Below are positions 43,906-55,921 of a stretch of DNA of 64,000 nt, piece after piece (positions within the stretch are counted from its first letter, which is position 1; every line of letters starts with the position of its first letter). The DNA is taken from positions 52,739,434 through 52,803,433 of the forward strand of contig NC_081828.1 of assembly GCF_030867095.1 (NCBI RefSeq). Reading direction: 5' to 3'. The notes under the pieces were generated by a model, which saw only the letters and a list, made by a program, of their open reading frames with translations, had not been told where the DNA came from and did not search any database. A program made the position numbers and the translations under genes. Source of the DNA: Alligator mississippiensis. Lineage: Eukaryota; Chordata; Crocodylia; Alligatoridae.

Positions 43906-46789
43906 CTTTTGTTTCCCTAAAGCTCCTTGCCTTGGTGCCTGATCAGCCATCTCACCCTACTGTGTGCTTCCTCAGCTAAGTATTTCAGCCCCATAGTAAG
44001 GTGCTGTCCCTACTTGAGCTCAGCTGCACCAACTCTGAGCCAAACCCCAGACTTCTGGCAGGCTCAGTGGCCTTGGGGAAGCATTGTTTGAGCAGAGTGA
44101 AGCTCAGCAAAAATACTACATCCTGCCATGCATTCACCCAAGTTGTATTGAAGGGGTGTAAAGGGGAGTTCCCCTGAAGTCATATGAACCATCCCTCCTA
44201 CTTATTTTGCTTGGTGTGTAAGATAGCAGATGCGATATTCTGCTCTCTGCAGCCTCCTCATGAGTCTTAGAGCAAACTCTGTCCCGAGAGTGCAGTTGTT
44301 TATTCACAGCGTCACTTCTCAGCTGCTGCAGGGAGCCCACCAGAGCTCCCTTAGCTGTAGAACCAAAGAGAAGCTGGTTCTCCATTGGTATCTGTCTTTT
44401 CCTGAAACAGAACAGCTGGCCATCCCCAAAGTACCATGGGGCTCAGCTCCTCTCTTCTTCCCTCTGCTGCCTGTGATTTGCTAGTAGGGAGGTAGCAGAG
44501 GTAAGGGAGCATTGTCTGACAATGATTCTCTCTTTTTATTGATGACAATAAGACTTTTATTACAAAGATGTGTTAAAGATCGATGGAAACTGAAAAGGAT
44601 TTAGTTGTCTTTTTGCTTTTAAGTGCTTTGTTTTCACTTGGCTGGGCAGCGGGCCAGCGGTGGGGAGGGAAGTCTTTACTTGTCCACCTTGTTTAACACA
44701 GCTGCTGGAGATCAAAGGACTTGGAGGGGAGGAGGGCTGGGCTTTATACTTGCTTCTGAGAAGTCGCCTGAATGTATTCTACCCTCTTCCCCAATTAATG
44801 GAATGTTAATATTCGTGTGACTTGCATTGGGGTCCATTTAATTCAAAAGGGAGGAAATCTAATTATCTCCATGATTAATCACCATGTATGCAGTGTATCA
44901 TACCTCTCTGTCAAAGGACCTGATCTGCTTTGTAATAAAATATGTACAGGCTCAGGCTGCAATCCTGCAAGCAAATCAGTGGCAGGCCCTTCCACCTGGG
45001 CTCCCTTCAACATCAGCAGCCTTGATCTTTTAAGGGGACTAGGCATTGTGTGCCTACATTTCAGGGTATCCAACTTACCTTAAATACTTGGATCATATCC
45101 CGTCCTCTGAAATGTGGGCCCTTGAGGGTGTCAGGTTGTGCACCCATGGTTGGAGGCACTTACTTTTGGATAGCCTTGTGCTGACTGGAAATGAAGTGCC
45201 TGTCCCTACTCACAGAGCTGTTCACTCAGGCCTTTACTTCTATCTGAAGTCCCACTTTTTCAGGTTTGGAAATCCATCTGAGGAGGGATTGTTGGAGCCA
45301 TATTATCCATACTAGACAATCATACTGATATCAGTGGGAATGTGCATTAGAGTAGAGGTCTGTTATTTGGGGCAGCTCCTATAGGCCAGATCTTGAGAGA
45401 ATAGCTTAATATTATGAGGCTTAAGGCCTAATTTACCTAAAGCTGTGAGGCTGTGATCAGTACTGATATGCCAATGTGAGTGATGTGGTGAGCTGAGGAC
45501 TTCTAGAAAGAGAGGGTGGTTTTAAAAGGCCTCATTGTGTGGCGGTGTTTGGAATGCCATGGGGAGGGGGGCACTGTGCTGTGGTGAGATCATGGAGGCA
45601 TGCTACCTGGCTCCTCTGTTGTCCCTGGACTCCAGCAGCCTTACCCCCTCACCTCCAGAGGGCTGGATGGAACACGCTGCAGGGAGCCAGAAGTGGCATG
45701 TAGGACCTGGGCCATTAATGGCCTTAAAAATAAAAAATCCAACATTTTCTAGTCAATCCCTGCCCACGCTGTCAGGCAGTGAAGGCAACACAGCAGCAGG
45801 CAATATTAATAACAGTAATAAACCAATACTTTGTGCCTCTACTGCATATTTCACCTGGCAAGCTCCCTTCTCCCACCCTCCAGCAACAATCCAGTAGCAG
45901 GAGCTGACAGGTCAGTCTTTTCAGTAGCCCACATTAGAGCAGGTAGCACCAGCCTACCCTTAATGGTACAAAGGGGCTCCTGCCTACCAGCTGTCAGGTC
46001 ACCATGGGAGATACAGTCTGGTGCTAGGGCTGGGGTGGTAAGAACCAATTCCACTCTGATGTTGCCATTACATAATGCATTTAGGGCAGCCCTATCAGGA
46101 CTGGACCGTGCAGGATCCACAGGGTTCAGCAGTGACTGTCAGCCTTTCCCATTGAGACCCTGTATACATGAGGACAAGACCCAACAGGTATGGTGGGATG
46201 TAGCCAGTCCATAGCCAAACACTGGCAGACCTCTCCCTCTGGCTACTCATTTTCAGAGGGATAGTCCTCACTCATTATGGAGGCAGTGATTTGGAGGAGG
46301 AAAAAGCAGGAGCTTTATGGCTTTGGAGTGGGATTTTTCCCTGCTCGGCTTAGTGCTCATGGGGAAGCAGAGAATGAGCATGTTCTGGTTGGCATTCTTG
46401 GCAGAACTAAGGTAGGAGTCAGCATGGTGACCCCTGCAAGCACAGCTAGCACTGAATCTTCTGACATTGATCCCTGATGCCCAGCTGCGCTCAGGGTCCT
46501 CAAACACTCAGAACCATTGAACGTTGGTTTCCTTTTGGCCTCTTTCAGATCATTCCCACTGAACTGAATGGGAGCAGAGCTGAGCAAAAGCCAAAGCTTT
46601 AGAAAATCCTTACATCCTGAAGCATGGTAGCTCTCTGTGATGACTCCTCATTTTCGGGCAGGTACCAGGGGGCAGTTCTCATCCTCTCATCTCTCAGGCC
46701 CAGTCAATAGAACTTTTGCCTGCTGTATTTTTTTAACCCTTCTGCTAGGCACCAGTCAGCATCAACTAGGGCCAGGTTCAAATTTTACT
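43906..46789. other. Intron 1 DNA, no recognised feature
   Basis: No exon, RNA gene or bounded repeat recognised. Confidence 0.45.
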
Positions 46790-48120
46790 ATGGCTTGAGC
46801 CCCCAGAGAAATCTGGGATCACTGAATTTGGCTAGGGTGTCCCACGTAAACAAAATCCCTTAGCTTTGAAACAACAAAAAGGGCGTCAGGCCTATGCAGG
46901 CCAATAACTGGCAGGACTCCATTACTGGTCAATTTGCTCTAGGGACTAATACCCCCATGGCATTATCCCAGTAAAGGCCCTAAGCCTGGCTCAGATTTGC
47001 CAAGCCCTTAATTCTGGCCAGAATTGCCAGCAAGACATACAGCTAGGGTTCAGCCACACAGCTAGGCTGAAATCAAAAGATGTTGCAACACCAACTAATA
47101 GGTGCCAGACACTCAGCCCTGGCCTAAAGCACACTAGGCTTGTAATCCTGGCCCAGCTCTGCCAGCAAACCACAGCTGGGGTTCAGCCACACAGCTAGGC
47201 TGGAACCAAAAGAAGTTGCAACAGCAACTAAAACATTCCAGGCTCCAACCCTGGCTAGTCTGCTTCAGGGATTAACACCTCCCACAGTATTATCCCACTC
47301 AAAACCCAGAAAAAACAAAAGGGGAAAGAAGAGGGAGAGAATAAGGGTCTCAAGCCCTTAGACAGACTTTCTCTCCCAGTACCTGAGGCTTTCCCTTCAC
47401 ATAGCTTCAGTTCACTTCTCCAGTGAAGTGGGGAGACCCCCATGGGGAGCAGTTTTGCCAGCTCCCAATTCAGCTTTTCAGGTCTCAGCAGCCCCTGGAG
47501 AAAAAGAGAGCTGCATCTTAATTGAGAAGTTTCTATATACATGGCATCACACAAGCTTTTCCAATGGGGGCTTGTCTTGCTTATAGTTTTCCTCTTAACC
47601 AATTAATTTTAAAAAGAGAACACTGACCAGTTAGCCAATTAGGCTGGGGGTCTGATGACTCCTATTTATGTGGCTGACCCCCATTCACTTTTATTTAAAC
47701 TAAACAACAGGGGTATCCTCAGACAACAGGCCTAACAAAAGCCCTAGGTAGTTGCCCATGTGCAATATCTCCTGTCCCTTTCCAGCTTACCCAGGCAGGG
47801 AACAGAAAACAAGATACTATATATATATAATATATATAAATGCACACACAATCCTATTTAACTAAAACCATATATAACAACACCCTGCAATACAAAATGG
47901 CATGTGCATTTTGTGTGGGTTAATATCATCTAAGTACCACTCCTGTGCTCAGTGCTATGCTTTGCAGTATTATCAAGAGAGTCTCTGGCCTAGAGAACTG
48001 TAATTTTATCTCAAGTCAATTCCCACCCATCCAAAATCACATTTCCCCCTGCAAGCACCAAGATGTCTAATATCCCCCCTTCAAATCCTGGAAAATAAAG
48101 AGAGGTGTCTCAACCAATCT
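46790..48120. repeat. Unclassified interspersed repeat with internal duplication
   Basis: The segment has a style unlike its flanks and carries a two-copy direct duplication with a period of about 133 bp. GGTTCAGCCACACAGCTAGG begins at 47047 and again at 47180, with matching flanks. It ends in an AT-rich tract (about 47818-47841). It could be an LTR or a retroviral remnant, but no termini or coding motif was found. Confidence 0.35.
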
Positions 48121-49454
48121 AAATCTCTCTCAATGCTTGCAGAGGGTCCATGCAAAAACTAAAGAGCATTGGAGCAAGTATTGATTGCTGAGTAATGCCA
48201 AGTATAATCTGAACTATATGGCCAGAAAGGAGTCCCGCCAGTGATACAAACTGGTGTGCCTCAATGAGATTCTCCAGTTGCATCTGGTGGATAAGATGCG
48301 CAATACAACAGAAAATGACAAGCAGCTCTATCAGACTTCACTGAGAAACCCATGCACGCCAGCAGAGAAGAACACATCCTCACTGTTCACTGCAGGGAGC
48401 CTTTCACTCCTGGCCGTGACAAGGGAGGGTCAGCACTGCATCCTTGCTTAAACCAGACCTGAGTTATCCCAGTATTTCTCTACCTGTCTCACTACTGCTT
48501 TTTTTCTAAAATCTCAGCCAAAAATGGCAGGGTAGGGGCTGGCATGTAATTCCCAGGCATGGTAGGCTGAGCCAGTATTTTATAAATACAGTCAGTTGAG
48601 GCTAACTTCTAACCTGGAAGCTGTTCTTAAAGCCATCATGAGTATCTGTAGGGTAGGCATGTCCCCAGAGAAGAGGAAAGCTCTGCTTCAGGATGGGGTA
48701 AGGCTTAGGAGCGAGTCTATGCACAAGGCTAGAAAGGATTTTCCAAGGCTACAAGAGAATGTGCTGTTTCTCACCACAGTTAGTGGAATTGACAGCAGGG
48801 GTTTGGCTGGCTGAGACCTGGCTAGAAGAAGGTAAAGTACTGCCCTGAACCTGGAAATAGCAGGCTATTTGAATCTGGCATTCCAGCCTGGCAAATTTGC
48901 TGGTTCAAGTGACAGATCATCTGGGCTTCAAAGTGGGGCTTGTGAGCAAACTTCTACCTTTGTACATACCTGTTTCTGTATTCTGGTCCTAGACGATATG
49001 AACCTGCTTCCTGCATGCTTCCAGTTTAAGGATCCCTCCTGCCTCCTTTCTGAGGAGCTTGACTTGATTTTCTGGCAGCTACCTGGTATACTGGATACCA
49101 TGGGCACTTGCCCCCTTTGGTCTCCAGTGCTGGCTTTGCTGTTGACTGGTGAAAGGGGAGGGCTGGGCCCCAGCGGGTTGCTTGCTGGAAGGTGTAGAAG
49201 TGCTCAGTGGTGCTTTCGGCTCTTTCCTCATTGCTTTTGTCATTTCCAGAAAGCTTTGTCAGTAGGTCTTACCCTGATGCTCAGGAGCAGTGGTAAATGA
49301 AAGCTTATCTCCCTGCCGCTCCCTCTGTGTGTGCACGCAGGGAGAAACGATGATTATTTGACAAACAGTGCCCAGCAGATGAAGTGACAAAGGCTGAGGA
49401 AGAAAGGCAGGCAGTGAATTAGAGGCTTGTTCCACCTCTGCTATTTTACTCCAG
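48121..49454. other. 3' end of intron 1, no recognised feature
   Basis: An open frame at 48596-48814 was examined and has no recognisable homology. No exon supported. Confidence 0.45.
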
Positions 49455-49475
49455 TTCCTTAACTCACCCTCCCAC
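49455..49475 (+). promoter_or_regulatory. CACNA1E: U12 branch site and AC acceptor of intron 1
   Basis: TTCCTTAAC (49455-49463) is the exact U12 branch consensus. Twelve bases later the intron ends CCCAC. No AG lies between the branch site and the exon, so a major-class acceptor cannot be placed here. Confidence 0.93.
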
Positions 49476-49581
49476 TCCCTTCGAATACATGATTCTGGCC
49501 ACGATCATTGCGAACTGCATCGTCCTGGCGCTGGAGCAGCACCTGCCGGGGGATGACAAGACACCTATGTCCCGAAGATTA
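49476..49581 (+). CDS. CACNA1E: CACNA1E exon 2: domain I S1 helix
   Basis: This 106-bp exon supplies the last base of codon 89 and codons 90-124. It reads [20 protein letters not shown], the S1 transmembrane helix of domain I, then the extracellular S1-S2 linker start ([15 protein letters not shown]). The MSRRL ending is diagnostic for alpha-1E, since alpha-1A and alpha-1B have MSERL. The size equals that of exon 2 in Cav2 paralogues as I recall it. The 5' boundary is the AC of the U12 intron; the 3' boundary is TTA|GTAAGTG, a strong U2 donor, phase 0. The glycine after LP replaces an acidic residue usual in mammals, in a tolerant loop. Confidence 0.96.
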
Positions 49582-50606
<1,025 letters not shown>

Positions 50607-50609
50607 TAA

Positions 50610-53600
50610 GTTCTCCATCAGCCTGCCTAGTGGTATGGCCAAAAGACTGGTAGGTAGGGTGATTTGCAGATTCATGAACCAGATTCTTTGCTCCAGTGAG
50701 GTCCAACTTGAATAATTCTGCTAATTCTTACCTGGGGCTGGGAGTTTATTTTCAGGCCACTCTATTCCTGGGCCCCCACTCACCTAGTTGGCACAGTGGG
50801 ACATGCCTAACCTCCAAGTGAAAGAGGAAGAGCTCACTTGTAACATGCTGGATGGAGTTACCCTCCTCTTGGCTGGAGGCTGGATGCTACCCTGCCCCTG
50901 GGACTGTGACAGAGTGAACAAGAAAAGTGGGAGAGTGTGTGGGAACCCTGCCCAAGAAGAAGTAAATGGCACGCTGTTCAGCTGAGGAGCTGATCTGAAT
51001 TTGTCTTGGAAGTAGGATGCTTACTAGAGTTTTAGAACTAGGATCTAGAAAGACCTTTCCCCCCCAGGTCCTCTAAAAATGCCTTATTGGAGATGACTGC
51101 TGGCTTCTGCTATCTTTATAAAATCATTATCAAAAGCAGAAACACGCTCAATTCTGTGTAGGAATCCAGTTTGAAGCAATGCATTACTTGCTGACCCATC
51201 GTACTACAGTTGTATTTTAGGACCGTGTCTGGGGACATCTGCCTCTCTAGCCTCTCTGTACTATTTGGAATTATTGGCCATGCCACTTGTTGCCAGATTG
51301 GGGATAATCCTGGGTGTGACAGGATTGTTGATTCCACCTGGGAGTTCAGCATTGAGAGAGATGACTGAGTTTCACACAGAAAATGTGAAAGCAAGTGAAT
51401 GAAATGTTCCTTGGGTGAGTTTGTGAGAAGTGTGATGATCTGTGAAGGTAAGCAAGGAGCAGTACCCTTTAGTGTCCAGTGTGAGCATCCTTGGACAGGG
51501 CGCATCTGACAGTTGAGCAAATAAAAACTGGCGACCCTAGGTATTCAAAAAGCAAAGAAAAATCCAGACTGCAGCTCCATCCGTTTCTGCATGTGTGCAT
51601 TTATTTGTGGGTTGATTGAAACAGTGGTCTGTTTAAAGCAGCTAGTTTGATATATAGAAACAGATGGCTCTTGTCATCTGTGGATCTCAAAGCACAAATT
51701 CTAATATCCAAGGTCTAATGAATAAGGGCTGCAGCTTGTCTTTCCTATTACTTCAAAGATTGCAGATTAGGAAACTGAGACAGTGATAGAATGTGAATCA
51801 AAGTCTCTCATGCAACTGAGGACAGATCTCAGAGTAGAACCCAGGAATCCTGATTCTCTGAGTCTCGCTGCAATTGTGTGATCAAGCATGATGGGGACAT
51901 TCATGCTTTCCAGAGGTTTAAAAAGAAACTACTGCATTGTTGATGTTGAAGGTGGCTGCCCCCTTCCATGTGGGCTGGCCAAGGAGATTAGATGAAACAA
52001 GGAGAAGTGTGAGACCAGCAGTCTCATTCTAGTGCCTGCTGCCTGAGTGTACTTCTGTCTGCAATTGCCCACCTGTGACTTCTGGCAATGAATGCAGTAG
52101 ACGCATGTTTCACATTGCTTTTAAAGAGCATGCGAGTTTCTGTTTGCTTGTCTGACTTCAAAAGCCAGTGAGGCAGCAGGGAAGAAAGGCAAGTCCAGTG
52201 AGTGCCTGTGTTTGCGTTTCATTCTTGAGATCCAGTTCTCAGGACCAGTCTCAGTCGCTTTGTTCCGTCTCCACTAGGAGAGGTAACCAGTGGCCTCACC
52301 TTCATGACAGCTAGTTCCTGGCTTTGAGGAGATGGAGGTGAAGGGGTCTTGTAAGGGGTGTAGTGTGGGGTGTTTTTGACCATTGCTGGCATTGTTGAAA
52401 GATGAAAATCTTCTATTTAGAAATGTCCCATTGGTGGAAGAACTGTAATGAAGGGGGTGGGAAAGTTTGCCATGGATTTTGGTTCCATAGTGCCAGAAGC
52501 TGTTGTGGGACCTAAAAAGATTTAGTGGAGAGTGAGTCCCTCCTTGCCCCTTCCACCTGGAAGCCAGGGATGTTCTGTTTGCCAGTGTACATGTGTCACT
52601 TCTCAGGCAGGAATAAGCAGCAGGTGGAATCTGTTTCCCAGTGGATTTTCAGCATAGTCTCAGTTGCACCTTGGCTTTGTACTTTGAAATGAAGTGAGAT
52701 GCAATGCTGCTTCCAATAGTGCCAAACACATAACGCAAGGTCCTATGGCCTATATGCAAGGGGGGTGGGGGGCTGGTTTTCTGGTTAGAGGTGGTCTCAG
52801 GAGTTTGACTTGGGGGCCTCCTAATGGTCCAGCAGCAGGATTGTACTCACTGGTGTCTGTCCCTGCCTTGTTCAGTGACCCAGCACTCACTGATGAGCCT
52901 TCAGAGGCTCTTGGTCAATTCTCTGCTGTTCACCATAGCTATGTAAATATTTTTAACTTTTTTAGCCCTAAAAGGTTTTGACCTGGTGAAATCCCATTGT
53001 CTGGCCCTTCTCTGCAACTGCTGCTAGCAGCCCTGATCGCACTTGCTAGAGCTAGTGTGTGCATTGGGGTGGGGCGTGTGATAGACAGTCATGTGCTGAA
53101 GGGCTCTGATTCAGGAGAGCAGCTGGGTGGGGCGGAGTGGGGGAAGGTGCTCCTCTGACTCCTTGGAAAGGATCCATGCAGTGAGCAAGACCTCTCCTAC
53201 TCCTCTGAGCCATCATTGCACCCGCCCTCAACATGCTCCTCTCCCCTGCTGCTAGATCATACCAGGCCTGATCGTGTGCTTTTCACAGCAGCTGCATCAT
53301 TCACGTTTCTTCTTCCCTTTCTATCCTATCCAGCCTGGCTGGGATTGCTGAGGTAGCAGGGACTAGGGAAGGCTAGCCTGACTCAGTACTACCATGAGAG
53401 CATTCATAAGCTCCTGGGCCCAGTGGATGTATTCAGATAGTCAAGGGTGGAGACAGAGTATCCTGGGATACAACTAGATCTATCCAGCATCACTTTGCAG
53501 CCCTCTTCAGTGATTAGAGGGCTCTGGCTGTGATGTGTTGCCTGAGGACAGACACCTGTACAGACTTGTCCTGTAGCATACTTGGTGCAGCTAGGAGGGA

Positions 53601-54981
53601 GCTGCTTTGTCTGAGTCTGCAGATGCTTCACAGTCACCAATGCCCCGGAGTCATGCCTTTCTAGGTCCCCTGTCTTTTTGCCACTGTCCTTCAAAGGGTC
53701 GTGAGGAGACCACAGCTCTTTTGACTAGAATGTGGGTTCTTTATAGCCCATAATGAGACAACTTCTCCAAAAGGCTTCCTCTACGGGGATGGTGGACATC
53801 ATAGTGAAGAAAGGTGTTTGCAGGAACATTCTCCTCCACTGGAGGAGACAAAGCAGATAAATCCCGTGTCATATGCCCAACATAAATAGGCAGGTGAAAC
53901 TTCCAGCCTGTCACATTGGGATAGTTCCCTTCCAGCTCCCAAAGGGATTAGCAGGGGCAGCTGATTTGAACCTACCTGTTAATGTACCTGGAGGGAGCTC
54001 CCTGCTCATCACCTCAGGACAGGGGGATTCCAAAGCCTAGAGCTATGGAGGTAACCCCCACCAGACAGGTCAGGAGGGCAGACACTTAAATGCAGGGGCT
54101 CTTTCAGGGGCAGAGGGGATATCTGACATAGGCCTTTGCCTAGCATGGGGATGGGTGAAACACTGGGATGTGGAAGAGGTTTTTACTAGTGACCTTTCTC
54201 CTCTCTTCGTGTCAGCCTGGATGAGTTGACTGTAAGTGACATGATGCTGAGTCAGCGCTCAGTGATTACTCACTCATGAACATGTTCCCAGTTTCTCCAT
54301 GTTCTGGGCACAGGGCCAGGGAATCAATTGTCCATGAAGGGCTGTTAGCTCCATACAATCCAACATGCTGACAGACATAGAGGCCTTCCTCTGAAAAGCC
54401 CATTCACCGTGTGTGTAGGCATCAACAACAAGAGTCGCTAAGGATTATTTAGAAACTTCCCCGTGTTGGGGGTGATTCCAAGGTCGCTTTACCAGTTTTG
54501 AAAGAGACCTCCTTGATTATGCCATCTGTTGCAGGCCTCTTATCTTTCTAGAGATGCTTCATCCTCTCCTTCTGCCCCCATCTCCACCCCTAGCCTTTCT
54601 GTTGGTCAGCAGCTATTCTAACCCATCCAAGAAACTCCTTATTGTTGTCCTGATCTTGGTTGAAGCAGGACAAACTTTGTGCAGAGTCATGGCCAGAAGG
54701 CAGATGAAAGCACTTGCAAAGCATCTGGTAGTTTCTTGCTGACAGTGTGTGGTGGGTGTATCGGATTGATGTCTGCCAGTAAAAAAAAATAAAATACAGT
54801 TTTGTATTGAATGTATTTGACACCTGTGAGGAGTCCAACAGAACACAGGGTTAACTTGCAGGTGTGTAGTTTAGAACAGGCAAGAACCAGTTCTCAGCTG
54901 GATTGTGACACTTCTGAGATGGGTCACATCAGAGGAGGAAGCACTTGGGTAACTAGGAACTAAGGTTGGTTTGAGATCTGG
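50610..54981. other. Intron 3 DNA, no recognised feature
   Basis: No exon, RNA gene or bounded repeat recognised in this stretch. Confidence 0.5.
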
Positions 54982-54989
54982 CAAATGAT

Positions 54990-55710
54990 TAGGGCCCTGA
55001 GAAAATCGTGATTTTGTGGATTGCGCAGATACTGTGAAATTAGCCCCACATCATGATTTTTAAGGGTCACGAGCCTGTGCCAGAAAAACATGCAGAACAA
55101 AAGCACAGGTTTCCCTTTGCAGGCTGGCATCATTCCAGCCTGCATGGGGAAACCCGGGCTTTCGAGGCATTCCAGCATGCAAGAGGCTGCTGGGGGCATG
55201 GCTAGGATGCAGCTAGGCAGCCGGAAGAAGGTAATTGTATAGGGAGTAAGGGGGAAGAGGTTTTAGAGGGCCAGGACTTAGGGACTCTCAAGGTGGATGG
55301 GGCCAATGTGCGTGTGCCTGCCATAGGTGGCAGAAGGCCAGGGCTAACAGGGTTTAAAACAACACCTCTGTCCCGCACTGCCCAGCAGCACTTGGCATGC
55401 AGCCGCTCCTCCGCTGCTGCTTACAGTTGCAGCGCGCCCTGGCCCCACAAGAGCCCTGCAGGAGGGAGGGGCGGGGGTCAGGTGGGGCTCAGGCCCTCAA
55501 ATAATATTTCCCCCCACCCCTTATGGGTCTGCTGCGTGTGCAGCATGCACACGGGTAAAATATCATTTTTCATAGAATATTCACGGGACTACCAGGACCC
55601 ATTTGCCAAGATCAATGGTAGTTCCATGAATATTCTGTGAAAAATGATACTTTAATCGCACACGTGCTGCAAATTTTCTACATGGAATCAACAATTTTCT
55701 CAGGGCCCTA
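54990..55710. mobile_element. hAT-like MITE with 17-bp terminal repeats (721 bp)
   Basis: TAGGGCCCTGAGAAAAT at the left is repeated exactly inverted at the right end (55694-55710). A perfect 8-bp duplication CAAATGAT lies outside (54982-54989 and 55711-55718). The interior is non-coding and has a long hairpin near the right end. It is a well-preserved copy, hence probably younger than most elements here. Confidence 0.9.
55561..55649. repeat. 34-bp-arm hairpin inside the MITE
   Basis: Arms 55561-55594 and 55616-55649 pair at 31 of 34 positions, with a 21-nt loop. The stem includes CATTTTTCA and GAATATTCA words. Confidence 0.9.
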
Positions 55711-55732
55711 CAAATGATGCAATGCAGTATTG

Positions 55733-55913
55733 CAGTAGCATAACTAAGGTGGGGTGACTGAGGCCACAGCCCGGGGCACTGACTCGGGACTGGGAGGGGG
55801 GTGGGAGCATGGAAATATAGTAGCTGTTGCTGCTACAGACTGGCCATGCCATGGACATTGGAGCCCAGCAGCCGCTGCTGCCCCAGGCACTGGGTTGCCT
55901 GGTTATGCCTCTG
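55733..55913. mobile_element. hAT-like MITE with CAG-GCATAAC ends (181 bp)
   Basis: The left end CAGTAGCATAACTAAGG is an imperfect inverted copy of the right end CCTGGTTATGCCTCTG. The flanks CAGTATTG (55725-55732) and CAACATTG (55914-55921) agree at 6 of 8. It is a related but shorter element than 14104-14510. Confidence 0.6.
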
Positions 55914-55921
55914 CAACATTG

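Larger units (their letters stand above)
24235..49475 (+). other. CACNA1E: CACNA1E intron 1: U12-type AT-AC intron, 25.2 kb
   Basis: The intron begins ATATCCTTTCC (24235-24245), a perfect match to the U12 AT-AC donor. It ends AC (49474-49475). The branch-site consensus TTCCTTAAC is at 49455-49463, its adenosine (49462) 13 nt from the intron end, and there is no polypyrimidine-AG of the major class. It is a phase 2 intron. Joining CC to T completes codon 89 as proline and gives D-W-P-P-F-E-Y, the invariant junction before S1. AT-AC introns are known in voltage-gated sodium and calcium channel genes. The body is mostly non-coding DNA with the mobile elements listed separately. Confidence 0.93.

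Noticed and set aside
44510..44524. The 15-bp palindrome CATTGTCTGACAATG, considered as a paired SOX site
   Set aside because: The two half-sites face the opposite way from the usual SOX dimer arrangement, and a palindrome of this length is not surprising in 64 kb.
48596..48814. A 72-codon open frame with a protein-like composition in the 3' part of intron 1
   Set aside because: No family recognised, no acceptor/donor pair, and the length is within chance expectation.
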